From: Solen grandis
Taxonomy: Eukaryota > Mollusca > Bivalvia > Adapedonta > Solenidae
DNA length: 64,000 bases
Direction: 5' to 3'
NCBI GenBank assembly: GCA_021229015.1
Contig: CM037791.1
Location: 54,557,897 to 54,621,896, forward strand
Shown here: one piece after another, positions 28,683-39,778 of the stretch
Layout: each line of letters opens with the position of its first letter
Numbering within the stretch: the stretch's first letter is position 1
Notes under the pieces: model-generated
Seen by the model: the letters and a program-made list of their open reading frames with translations, nothing else
Told to the model about the DNA's origin: nothing
The model's database searches: none
Position numbers and translations under genes: made by a program

Positions 28683-29545
28683 TGCCATTTTGGGTGGTGC
28701 AGTTGTCCTTCTGTGATGTCCACATGACTTGCTCTGTTATGTCCACTGATTGTGTGGGTGCAGTTGTCCTTCTGTGATGTAAACTTGACATACTGTGTTG
28801 TGCAGTTGTTCTTGTATTATGTCCACTTGACTTGCTGTGTGATGCAGTTGTCCTTCTGTGATGTTAACTTGACTTACTGTGTGGTGCAGTTGTCCTTCTG
28901 TGGTGTTCACTTGACTTGCTGTGTGGTGCAGTTGTCCTTCTGTGATGTTTACTTGACTTGCTGTGTGGTGCAGTTGTCCTTCTGTGATGTTCACCTGACT
29001 TACTGTGTGGTGCAGTTGTCCTTCTGTTATGTCCACTTGACTTACTGTGTGGTGCAGTTGTCCTTCTGTTCTCTCCACTTGACTTACTGTGTGGTGCAGT
29101 TGTCCTTCTGTGTGTTCACTTGACTTGCTGTGTGGTGCAGTTGTCCTTCTGTGATGTTTACTTGACTTGCTGTGTGGTGCAGTTGTCCTTCTGTGATGTT
29201 CACTTGACTTGCTGTGTGGTGCAGTTGTTCTTGTGTTATGTCCACTTGACTTACTGTGTGGTGCAGTTGTCCTTCTGTTCTCTCCACTTGACTTACTGTG
29301 TGGTGCAGTTGTCCTTCTGTGATGTTTACTTGACTTGCTGTGTGGTGCAGTTGTCCTTCTGTGATGTTCACCTGACTTGCTGTGCGGTGCAGTTGTTCTT
29401 GTGTTATGTCCACTTGACTTACTGTGTGGTGCAGTTGTCCTTCTGTTCTCTCCACTTGACTTACTGTGTGGTGCAGTTGTCATTCTGTTATGTCCATTTG
29501 ACTTGTTGTGTGGTGCAATTGTCCTTCTGTTACGTCCACTTGACA
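28683..29545. repeat. 42-bp minisatellite, about 20 units
   Basis: The unit reads GTGTGGTGCAGTTGTCCTTC then TGTGATGTTCACTTGACTTGCT with variants (ATGTCC, CTCTCC). Because 42 is divisible by three and the unit lacks stops in several frames, long frames arise on both strands, e.g. a 269-codon minus frame of 14-residue repeats (RRTTAPHSKSSEHH). I treat these as by-products: there is no promoter context, splice structure or known domain. Confidence 0.85.
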
Positions 29546-29546
29546 T

Positions 29547-29880
29547 TGTGATCGGTTGATTACATCCTGTTCATTAATATGTTGCGCATTGACAATACCG
29601 AGTTGGTTATTATTTCCTAATTTCATTGTATTTATATTTTCTTAACGTTGGATGTGAAAGGACAACCCATATTTCGAGATCCCTCGTGTTAGACCCATTT
29701 ATTACCCCCTGAGTAACCCCAAACAGGAAATAACATAACCACCCCATAATAACATAATAAAGTACATTTGCCAACTTATGAAGTTGCAGAAACTCACATT
29801 CTAGTAGTATTTTTATGCAATTCTCAATAAAAATGTAGTTTTCGTTAAAAAAAAGAAAAGCAAACCTGTTATGTTTTGCA
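29547..29880. other. No gene seen; left flank of Gypsy element
   Basis: AT-rich. I looked for an LTR matching the sequence after 33306 and found none. Confidence 0.4.
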
Positions 29881-29898
29881 TTTTATTTTTACATTTTA

Positions 29899-30600
29899 AG
29901 GAGATTCAAACAGCAGTTTGAGCTGTATATGACAGCAACTGGACTGAATGAAAAGGGAAATGAGGTGAAGTCATCAACACTATTAAGTGTTATAGGACCA
30001 GACGCGCTCGAGATATTTAACACATTTAATGGAATGAACCAGGTGATGCGGAGGGAGATAACATAAAAGTGGACAAAATTTTGAATAAGTTTTCAAAATT
30101 ACTGCACTCTCTCGCAAAAATGTGGCATTCGAGAGGCACAAATTCAATATACGTGCACAAAAGGAGTTGGAAAGTGTTGATACTATCGTGACTGATCTGA
30201 AAATTCTATCAAACTCATGTGAGTTTGAAGTGCTGAGAGATACTTTAATTCGGGACAGATTCGTGTGCGGCGTAAAAAATGAATCAGTAAGACATCGTCT
30301 TTTGAGAGAACCTGATTTGACCCTGCAGAAAGCAATGGATATTTGCAGAGCTGCAGAGGTGTCAGAAAAACAGGGTGAGGAAATGACGAAAAAATGTCTT
30401 TAAAGTCTGTAAAGAGCAGCAAAGGCAAATTTAAGATAAAGGGGAATGAAACAAGGAAGCAGGAAAGCTGCAAGTATTGTGGTTTGAAACATGAACGAAG
30501 AAACTGTCCGGCATATGGTAAAAAAATGTCACAGTTGTGATATGAAGAATCACTTTAAGAAGATGTGCAGAAACAAGAAGAAAAATGTACGCTCAGTGGA
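29899..30600 (+). pseudogene. Gypsy gag remnant with two CCHC knuckles
   Basis: Capsid-like text RRFKQQFELYMTATGL opens the region and DRFVCGVKNESVRHRLL with LTLQKAMDICRAAE follows in another frame. Two zinc knuckles, CX2CX3HX4C (about 30473-30515) and CX2CX4HX4C (about 30526-30570), are out of frame with each other because of a shift at the A run near 30520. Confidence 0.8.
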
Positions 30601-30663
30601 TGATTCAATTGATAGTAGTGATGATAATGATTACACGAGTCTTCTATATGATGCAGTAATGCA

Positions 30664-30936
30664 TTGGACAGCAACTGGTCTATAGACTGCAACATTGTGA
30701 CAGTTTTGGCAGACACTGGGGCAAAATGCAACGTTATCAGCAGTAAGCTCATCAAGAAAATGAAGATAAATCCAAAATTTAAGGATTCAAAAACAGTGCT
30801 GAGAACATACAGTGGTCATTCAATAAAACCGATGGGATCCGTTATTTTAAACTGTACGGTGTTTGGTAAAAGATACAGAGTGAAATTCCAAGTTATACAA
30901 GAAAAGAAACCTACCATATTTGATGAACAGATGTGA
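30664..30936 (+). pseudogene. Gypsy aspartic protease remnant
   Basis: VLADTGAKCNVIS carries the D-T-G-A active-site motif of retroelement proteases, followed by a fold of suitable length (about 90 residues). A stop or shift separates it from the polymerase. Confidence 0.75.
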
Positions 30937-31028
30937 GAAGATGGGACTTGTAAAAAATGTTTCAATGTTGAAAGGTCAGAAGATCAAGACATTTTAGAGG
31001 AATACTCTGATGTTTTTCAAGGAATTGG

Positions 31029-32040
31029 TTGTTTCCTGGAAAACATAAAATTGATATTGACAAAACTGCCAAACCAAATACAGCTGTGAAGCGTCAGCAT
31101 TATCCTCTGAAAACAGTTGAAGAGGTGATTTCAAAAATGCCAGGTGCTACATACTTCAGCAAATTAGATGCAACCTCATCTTTTTGGCAAATTGAACTTG
31201 AAGAAGAAAGTTCAAAGTTGTGTACATTTAATTCCCCTTTTGGAAGGTATAGATACTTGAGATTACCATTTGGTATTCACTCAGCTCCTGAGGTAATGCA
31301 ATGTGCAATGTCACAGATGTTTTAAGATATTGATGGAGTTGAAGTCGTTATGGATGATATCCTTGTTACAGGAAAAATATTACAAGAACATGATCAGCGT
31401 CTTGAGAAAGTGCTTAGGAAAGCAAGAGAAAATACTAAGCTGAACAAATGTGTCAGTTTAGGAAAACTGAAGTTGGATATGTACGGTCATTTGTTGACTA
31501 AAGATGGAATCAAGCCAGATCCTGAAAAGGTCAGGCAGTAGAACAAATGACAGCTCCTGCAAATAAGAAGGAACTTATGACATTTTTAGGATTTATACAA
31601 TATATGGCCAAATTTTTACCAAATTTGTCTGAGAAATCAGCAAATTTGAGGAGACTGTTGAAACAGGAAGTAATGTTTGATTGGGGACATTCTGAGCAAA
31701 GTTGTTTTGATCGATGAGCTCAAGAGATTGGTGATCAAAAGTCCAGCCTTACAGAATTTTGATATTGAAAAGACTGTCACGTTGACGGTTGACAGTAGTT
31801 CCAAGGCTGTTGCAATATGGAAGACATGTAGCATTTGCTTCGCAAGCATTAACAGAAACACAGCAAAGGTATTCACAAATAGAAAAGGAAACACTAGCAA
31901 TATTATTTTCAGTGAGGAAATTTCGACAGTATATTTTTGGTCAAAAAGTTACTGTGGAATCTGATCACAAGCCACTGGAAACAATCTTTAAACGAGGGAT
32001 ACATGAAAATCCTCTACGTCTACAGAGAATGTTGCTTTAA
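31029..32040 (+). pseudogene. Gypsy reverse transcriptase and RNase H remnants
   Basis: RT motifs seen are YFSKLDATSSFWQI, RLPFGIHSAPE and VVMDDILV (the catalytic YxDD box with V-M in place of Y-V or Y-I). Then come H-L-L-T-K-D-G-I-K-P-D-P and an RNase H piece with TQQRYSQIEKETLAI and ESDHKPLE. Breaks occur at about 31323 (stop in place of a residue after QMF), 31541, and within RNase H near 31800. Confidence 0.85.
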
Positions 32041-32289
32041 ACTGTCAGAATATGAACTTGATGTAAAATTCAAGCCTGGAAAGGAGATGTTTGTCACGAA
32101 ATTATCTGAAAAATAATACAGAACCGCTTCTGACAGAGGAATACAAAATTGCTGGAATTGAGGAATACATAGCCATGTCTTCAACACAATTAAAACAGAT
32201 CAAAGAACATCGCAGAATGATGCAGAAATGAAAATGCTTATGGAATGTGTAAACAAATGGCTGGCCAGATTATAGAAGAAATGTTCCAG

Positions 32290-33306
32290 ATCAATAAAGG
32301 CATACTGGAATTTTAGAGACGAAATATCAGTTATTGATGATGTGTTAATGAGGGGAAATAAACTGATAATTCCGAGAACAATGAGAAAGAAGATGTTGGA
32401 TTATATACATGAATCACATCTTGGAATTGTTAAATGCAAAGCTCTTGCTAGAGAACAGTGCAATAGAAGATAAAATAGCATCAGTATCTAATATCTGTTG
32501 TTTTTTATTCTAAATGACCAGAAATTTCTAAATTGGACAATCTGACGAGTAAAAATATGATTGCTTACATGAAATCACATATTACGAGATATGGTATACC
32601 AGAGGAAATTGTCAGTGATAATGGAAGGCAGTTCACAAGTGCTGAATTTAAAGAATTCACAGAAGAGTATTGGATTACGCACAAAACTTCAAGCCCATAT
32701 TTCTACCAGTCACATGGACAGGTGGAACGTGCAATGCGTACTGTAAAATCATTTGCTGAAAAAGGCGAAAGATCCTTACTTAGCAATACTGGATTACAGA
32801 AATAGCCTGTTGAAGGTATAGGGTTATCACCGGCACAAATGATGATGGGCAGAAGCCTGAAAACAAAGCTTCCTATGGAGAAAAATAGGTTAAAGCATAA
32901 GAATTCTGGTGATGTAAAGAAAAGACTGGAAAATAAACAAGATGTCGCAAAGAAAAATTATGACAAGCATGCAGGAAAGGTGTTGAAACCTTTGCATGAG
33001 GGTGACTTTGTTGTTTTCAGACGCAATAATGAATGGGAAAATGGTAAGGTAGACAAATACCATGAACTACCCAGATCTTATAGTGGGAAAATATTATCGC
33101 AGGAACAGACGCCAGATAAGGAAAACTTCTGTTCCACCAGGAGACAAAACACCAGATGAAATCCTTCCTTCTACATGTACCTCTGGAGAGAGCAAGTTCA
33201 ATGACCCTGAACAGCATCATCATCATCAGCAGCAGCAGGATGCTGATAGTAAACCATACGTAACAAGATATGGGAGAACTGTAAAACCACTGGATAGATT
33301 CACTTG
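32290..33306 (+). pseudogene. Gypsy integrase remnant
   Basis: Part of the HHCC zinc region (HESHLGIVKC) survives, then the core with VSDNGRQFTS (second catalytic D) and HGQVERAMRTVK (catalytic E). The first catalytic D is not found. A C-terminal part with FVVFRRNNEWENGKV follows. Frames change near 32480 and 32805. Confidence 0.8.
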
Positions 33307-33689
33307 AATTTGGATTACAGTGTTGATATGTTAAATCAAAGTTTTAAATTTATAAGTAATTAATTTCGCATTCATTTGGATATATTGAAAATCTACTAGT
33401 GCTTATACCAGTGAGGCACAGAGTTGCTTTAAAAAAAATGTTCAGAAAATAGGTCAAAGGCAATTATATTCTTTGGAATATCAAGGGAAGAGATTTCTGT
33501 GTAAATAGCTTTCGTGTGTTTGTGGAAGAGTGTTAGAACAAATATCATATAACCGTAACCAAAACCATTTACTGATACCACAGACAGTTTTATGGAAGAA
33601 CAATGGACAAATTAACTGTTTAGTTGTACTTTCTTAGCCGTGGATTAATTAGATTAAAATTAATTAGATAGTTCACATATGCTTATTTT

Positions 33690-33795
33690 CAACAAAAAAA
33701 AAGAAAAAGTAAATAAATAAAAAAAAGACCTCTCTATATATAAATCGAGAGGTCGGTTTTTTTTAAATTTACTTTTTCTTTTTCTTTTTGACTGA
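33690..33795. repeat. Imperfect palindrome of about 100 bp
   Basis: AAAGAAAAAGTAAAT...GACCTCTC pairs with GAGAGGTC...AAATTTACTTTTTCTTT around a short TATATATAAATC loop. It may be a tiny fold-back MITE. The rest of 33307-34506 is AT-rich without a gene. Confidence 0.6.
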
Positions 33796-34507
33796 ATATC
33801 AAGGCTCTGTGATGAAACACGGTATCTCCAGCATTGATATTCAATTTCGACTCGTACTGAAATAAACATGAAAATTGTCACCATTTAGTGTAATCAAATT
33901 TTAGACATTTTTCTCAGTGAAGTAAATAAGAGGAAATATATAAATATAAAATTTCTAAATATAGCCCCGAATTGTTGTAAGATCCATAATGTGTGCAACT
34001 CTGTTCAAAAATGGTTTGCAGGCCTATTCGACATATTGAAATGTTGTAAAGAGTTATCAAGAGCATAGCCCTCATTATGTTTTATTATTTTATACAACGA
34101 GACAGACTCACTAATTATATTGCCTAAGTACTACAGTGATTTTCTATTAACAATGCACGGTCCCGTGAACATCATAGAAGCAATGTTTTTCGCTGTGGAT
34201 GCGTTTTGAATTCATCCACTCTGACTGGATGAATTTAGTGGGGAAAACTTTTGAAATGAAAATAGGATACGGACTTTCAGTATTGGGACACGACTTCTGT
34301 TTAGCCTAGGAGATGAAATTCCGGGGAATTTGGGAATTTAAAATGCCCGTGATAAAGGTTCCGGCGCATGCACAGAAACGATGAATATGAAACTTGACAG
34401 TGTTGAAAGTAACATGAAATGTTTAAAAGATCTAAAAGATATAAATATGAAATACTTTATCTTATATTTTACTTACTACGTAATTATATTTCGGAAAAAG
34501 AATGTAT

Positions 34508-36018
34508 AACGTAAAGGAACCTTAACTCGTCAATGTCAATTTTTGGTATATATGAGGTTCCAGTGGGTTAATGCATTAATTTTTGGTTATTATCTGTGTC
34601 CCAAGATATACCGGCACCCTTTCGGCGCCTTTTAAACCATCCCCTGTGCACATGGCACCTATAAATCAGTTGCAAAAGGCCCCCGAATATGGTAAAGTAA
34701 GGCTGCCGATTTACGGACTCTTGGAACATTGTCTCGTCACTACTAGTAACATTAACTCGTCACCTTAACATTTTTTTTTAAATCGCAATATGACAATTTT
34801 AAACAAATAGTTTTAATTTAAACAGTTTTATTTAAACTTTATTTTATCTTTAACAATATCAATATCAGTTTATTGGAAAATTTTATAAGTTAATATTAAC
34901 AACAAAAAAACAAAGACATATCATCTTCAACTAAAGTCTTAAAACACTCTATTTCATTATGTTTAACACTTGTCTGATATGTCATTTAACTAATTACTAG
35001 CAGTTTCGCACAAGGTTGATTTTAAATTTCAACAAAAGTAAGAAATGTTGAAAAAATCAACAACAACAACAAAAAATGAATATAATATTTTCAGTTGTCT
35101 CTTGGAATTTTTGTATACTTATGTGAATGCTTAAAAAAGATTTGTGTTCATTCTCCATATTAAGTTAAGTCGGTGATTGGCAGCGCCACTTACTTTCTTT
35201 ATATATCTTTATTACAAATATTCTCCAGTTTTAGGATTTTCAAGATTTTTTTTCTTCTAGTTTTATTTCACTTATATATTTACTTATCTGTACCTCTTTC
35301 ATAGTTATACATGTCTATACTTTGTATGCGATGAATATCTGTATAGGACAAATCTGAATAAAAATTATGAGTATGTCTATAATTTTCTTCGTCGGACAGG
35401 GCTGTAAATATAACCAAAATAAAAAAATAAATAAATAAAACAGTAACCAAAAAAAGGCAGCAATTAAAATAATAATCCAATACAAAACGTTTGTTTTCCA
35501 TTAAAAAAATACCCTATAATATTTTTGGATTCTTACGTAATAGTATAATAAAATGAAAAAGTATATTACGCAAAGTATAGTGACCGACTACTGAGTACCA
35601 CAAAATGATAAAACCAGAAATTCAAAAGACTATTTCTAACCACATGTTTTGAGAATAACATAATCATTATAATTTAATGATATTTCAGCAAATATCTAAT
35701 GGCAAAAATAGAGTTTCGTAAATTTTGCAAAGTGGTGGAGGTAATTATTTAAAAGTTTTGTACCAAAACACGGAGTCCGTAAGTCGTCAATGGGATCCCA
35801 AACTCGTCAATTTTATTTCACTTTTATAATAGCTCTTTTTTTTCTTCAAAAGGTATGTTTTAGTTGAGCCTTTTCTATGACTTTATATTCGAATACAATG
35901 TATTTGTAAATAAATGACAGCCTTCAAACTTTATGATGACGTAAACGAAAAGGAGGTGATAAAAAAAGTGACGAGTTACATGCAGTTCCTGCCGCGTTCA
36001 GGTTCCTTTATGTTAGTC
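34508..36018. mobile_element. Candidate 1.5-kb element with inverted ends
   Basis: The left end AACGTAAAGGAACCTTAAC and the right end read inward, AACATAAAGGAACCTGAAC, match at 17 of 19 positions. The motif ACTCGTCA recurs near both ends and inside (about 34526, 34752, 35805). It has no transposase and no clear target duplication, so the class is unknown. Confidence 0.45.
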
Positions 36019-36479
36019 GTAAATTAATGAAGCCGTCTGAAATGTATTTTGTTTTCATACTGTGTTTAAAAATACCAACTATTGGTGATAACGGATGAAT
36101 GTTAAATGAAATTACAATCGATTGTGTATCAATATTAAAGTGAAAATACAGAGGCACGGTCGCGTGCGACCGCGTGTTTTTCTATTCTTACTTTAATTAG
36201 CCTTCGGTCTCGTATTGGGACTTATATACGTTCTGAAAATAATTATTCATATGTGTAATTTTTCTTAGCTTTATTCTCCTGGAAATATAAGTAAATAAAA
36301 TTGATCGTATATGAATAAGAAATATGTTCGTTTTGGTTTGTATTATTTTTATTCATTTACATGCGTTTATTTCTTTTTTCCCTTCTTTCTTTCTTTCTTT
36401 CTTTCTTTTTGAAATGTACTTGTTATCTAATGCCAATATTACTTTCTAATTTATACTTTTGTTGCGTAACAGAATATTG
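36019..36479. other. No gene seen; (CTTT)n tract
   Basis: AT-rich with a CTTT microsatellite at about 36384-36408. Confidence 0.5.
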
Positions 36480-36565
36480 TAATTGTACCAATCATGTGTG
36501 AACAAGACTATGTACCATGACTGTACACGTCTAAATAAAATATCTCTTCTGTTCTGTTCATTCGC
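36480..36565 (+). mobile_element. LINE-type 3' tail
   Basis: It ends AAATAAAATATCTCTTCTGT followed by TCTGTTC, the same tail style as 22196-22311 on the other strand. Confidence 0.45.
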
Positions 36566-36689
36566 GCAAGCTGTAAATACACTAGCGGGTAAAGGCATTC
36601 GGGCAATGAATCCGCTATAAGCACTCTTACATGAAAATAAGGTCCCGGTGCATATAATGTTTAACCTCTTTGATTCATATGTTATCTCC

Positions 36690-37540
36690 ACACGGGTCAG
36701 AGATATTCGGTTTTGGCAAATATGAGGTTCTAGAGCGAGTTCAAAAAAGATTTTGTAAATGGATTTCAAATGTAAAGAGAACAACCAATACTCTGTCTTT
36801 ATAAAGTGAGAGTGAGTTAAGGAGGTTTCCTCTGTACATATAGCGGCATATTAGAATAATTAAATATTTTCTTAAATTACTTAACGAAAAATACAAAAAT
36901 TGCATTATTCAGACATCATTAAATTACACATATTTAGATCTGGCTAGAAATGACAAAGCAGTAAATTGGATCTCAGAGGTACGATCTTTTTTGCAGCAAT
37001 CAGGTTTCAATGATGTATGGGAATACCCGAACTCTATTAACATATCGTATGTTAGTACCTTTGATTAGGAGAAGGTTACGAGATATCTATATATCAAATT
37101 GGAGGGTGGGAATGGAAAGTTGTTCATCTTTATTTTTATATAAAAGTATTAAGACTATTTACGAAATGTCAGATTATATATATCAATTGAAAAATACTAA
37201 ACATAGAAATATTTTAGCTAAATTGCGCCTTTCATCACTTAGATTAAACATATAAAGACATAATAATATGGAAAGACAGGATAGGAAATGTACGCACAAT
37301 TAAAATGATATCGAAGATGAATTTCATTATGTAAATAAATGCCCATTGTATAGCGCAATTCGTAATTTATATATTCCGAGATTTTATACAACTAATCAAA
37401 GTATGGCAAAGTTTATTCTATTACTTCAAACGAATAAACAGTCATTGTTAAAAAAATTGGCTCTGTATTGTTTGGAAGCTTTCAGTGTTAGAGATCGGGT
37501 AAACATAATAGGGATTAGAGGTCAGTTTTGACATTACCAA
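36690..37540 (+). pseudogene. Decayed LINE C-terminal region
   Basis: Remnants include FGKYEVLERVQKRFCKWI near 36712 and, at about 37315, DEFHYVNKCPLYSAIRNLYI, the conserved tail after the reverse transcriptase in Jockey/CR1-like elements. Multiple stops and shifts break the frame; the intact stretches are 60-80 codons. Confidence 0.65.
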
Positions 37541-37560
37541 TCAAACAATTTATGTTTAAC

Positions 37561-37917
37561 CTTAATTAAGCGACTACCTCTGTTAAGAGGTCAATTTCTC
37601 TAAGTCTTGTTTCTATAGTGGCTGCTTAAGACAGGTTTGATTGTTCTTGTTTGTGTTATAGACTTCTGCCTGTGTGTCAGTCCACACAGCAAGTGACACA
37701 CATGTTCCGATTGAACACTAATGTGTTATGCTACTTTAAGTTTATAAACTAATAGGCCTATGGCTTACATGTATTATAAACATAACTTAAATAAATCTTA
37801 ATAATAAAGACCTAGAAGCAGTTAGCTAATCAAGCAGCATTTATCCGACATCATCTTTATCTGGAACTTTTTACAGTCCTGTGTATGGTTATAGTATGAT
37901 TACCACAGTATTATATC
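37561..37917. other. Mobile-element scrap, no gene
   Basis: Phrases such as GTGGCTGCTTAAGACAGGTT recur at about 52150-52195 (AAGACAGGTTTGACT), which suggests a shared but unbounded repeat. Confidence 0.35.
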
Positions 37918-38805
37918 ATTTTTAGCTCGACTTTTCGAAGAAAATGAGAGCTTATACTGTCACTCGGGCGTCGGCGTCGGCGTTGCAACACAAGGTTAAA
38001 GTTTTTTTCAAACATCAATAACTTAAATACTATCAAAGGTTTTCCACCCAAACTTAAAATACTTATTCACCATCATCACTTCTACCTTACTTCTAAGGCC
38101 CACAAACCTGGCTACCCTATTTTTGGAGTTATGTCCCTTTCATATTACAAAACAGCCAAAATCAAGGTTAAAGTTTTTACAAAGTTGTATATCTTCAATA
38201 CTATCTAAGGTATTCAACTGAAACTTCAAGTACATATTCACCATCATTACCTCTACCTTACTAACAAGGCCATAACTCTTGCTGTACTACTTCTTAAGTT
38301 ATGCCACTTTCATACTTAGAAAACAGCCAAAATCATGGTTAATTTTTTTACAAAGTCGTATATTTTCAATACTATCACAGGTATTCCACCATAACTTGGA
38401 ATACTTATTTATTGTTTACCCACACTACCTCAACTTTACTGGCAGGGCCCATAATCAGATTCACATTAATTTCATCTTAGAATCATTTTTTTTTTTTTTT
38501 TTTGGTGGATTTAAAGGTTGGGATCAGCAACCACATTCTCAAATTGATTCTGCATGCTAATTTCACCAATTAAAAATGTCGATTTTACATGGAGTTGGCG
38601 GATCAGCACACCACATTCTCAAATTGATTCTGCATGCTAATTTCACCAATTAAAAATGTCATATTTGTTTATTGGAGGTGATAGAATAATTTCTACTATA
38701 ACTAGAACATATCATCATTGATATGTACCATACTATTAAAATCCATAAAACTGTGTCTTAGCAACTGAGAAAAGTCGAGCGCTCTGTCTTATGGACAGCT
38801 CTTGT
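37918..38805 (-). mobile_element. Family E element
   Basis: In minus orientation it starts ACAAGAGCTGTCCATAAGAC (hairpin CTGTC-cataa-GACAG), then the arm GCGCTCGACTTTTC, and ends GAAAAGTCGAGCTAAAAA. A GCCGACGCCGACGCC microsatellite lies just inside that end. The body has three units of about 150 bp with TTCTTAAGTTATGCC. A 40-bp phrase with GATTCTGCATGCTAATTTCA is duplicated at about 38540 and 38620. Confidence 0.75.
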
Positions 38806-39044
38806 TTCCTGAAGAGTCATTAAATGTTTTTTTGTTTTTTTTAAGATTCATCCATGTTTGGAGCCAGTACTCTGTGTGTATACTGTGCATTGGTGCAGTA
38901 TTAAGGAACCCAGCGTGTGTGGACTGTAATAGTGCAACTGTTACTGACCAGGCTGTGTGTGCAGGAACCCAGCATGTGTGAATGAACCCTGCGTGTGGAC
39001 TGTAATAGTGCAACTGTTACCACCCAGGCCATGTGTGAAGGAAC
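38806..39044. repeat. Tandem repeat at the edge of an assembly gap
   Basis: The phrase GGACTGTAATAGTGCAACTG and GGAACCCAGCGTGTGTG-like units recur from about 38905 until the N run. The gap is probably collapsed or unsequenced repeat. Confidence 0.65.
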
Positions 39045-39144
39045 NNNNNNNNNNNNNNNNNNNNNNNNNNNNNNNNNNNNNNNNNNNNNNNNNNNNNNNN
39101 NNNNNNNNNNNNNNNNNNNNNNNNNNNNNNNNNNNNNNNNNNNN
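39045..39144. other. Assembly gap (100 N)
   Basis: Exactly one hundred N, a conventional placeholder for unknown length. Confidence 0.99.
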
Positions 39145-39235
39145 ACTCCGAAGACATGTGGCATGATACCATACCCAGTCACATTATCCTGACAATGGGC
39201 CAATCAGTCCTGGAACTACCCTAATATGCTGTATG
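39145..39235 (-). mobile_element. SINE fragment
   Basis: ACATGTGGCATGATACCATA and CCAGTCACATTATCCTGACA match the middle of the full SINE at 57761-58070. Confidence 0.6.
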
Positions 39236-39388
39236 TATAATATGCTATACAAAAGACTCATTTTGACGCATTGGCAAGCAGATTAGACAGCACCTTCAAG
39301 AAATTACGAAACAGTCTAACATGATAACTAATTCAAGACTTCTGACACAGCTTAATAATGGATCTTCCCTATCTGTATAAAAACCTAC

Positions 39389-39778
39389 CTGTTCCTGCTG
39401 AGTCAGTGGAAGTTCCAAAGGCAGGAGTGGAGTGGGACTTTGCAAACCCTGGTGCTCCGGTTCCAAACACTGAACCACTGGAGTTGCTGGTGGCCCCAAA
39501 CACTGGGGTATTGGCCTTCGGGGAGCTGGCACAAAAACCTGGAGCTGATGACTGTGTGGTAGACATACCAAAAGCAGGGGCTGCTGTTGAGCCAAATGCT
39601 GGCGGCTGATTGGCTGATCCAAATGCTGGTGTCTGTTGATTGGTTGATCCAAATGCTGGTGCTGGCTGATTGGTTGATCCAAATGCTGGTGTCTGTTGAC
39701 TGGTTGAGCCAAATGCTGTAGCTGGCTGACTGGCTGATCCAAATGAAAACCCACTACTTGCTTGGGTAGTAGCAGCAC
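39389..39778 (-). CDS. Nucleoporin exon (11-residue FGS repeats)
   Basis: Acceptor TGTAG|GTGCTGC and donor GAACAG|GTAGGT. It holds a short tandem of PAFGSTNQxxx units (five or so), then VFGATSNSSGSVFGTGAPGF. A donor closes it, so at least one more exon must exist downstream (lower coordinates), none of which I could find. Confidence 0.88.

Larger units (their letters stand above)
29881..33306 (+). mobile_element. Decayed Ty3/Gypsy LTR retrotransposon internal region
   Basis: Domain order gag, zinc knuckles, protease, reverse transcriptase, RNase H, integrase is that of Ty3/Gypsy. At least six frame changes or stops break it, and part of the integrase between its zinc region and catalytic core is missing. 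No LTR pair is recognisable, so it is an old truncated copy in the sense of host genomic debris. Confidence 0.88.

Noticed and set aside
28737..29546. 269-codon repetitive protein gene
   Set aside because: The frame is a consequence of a stop-free 42-bp unit; the opposite strand is open as well, and there is no splice or promoter context.
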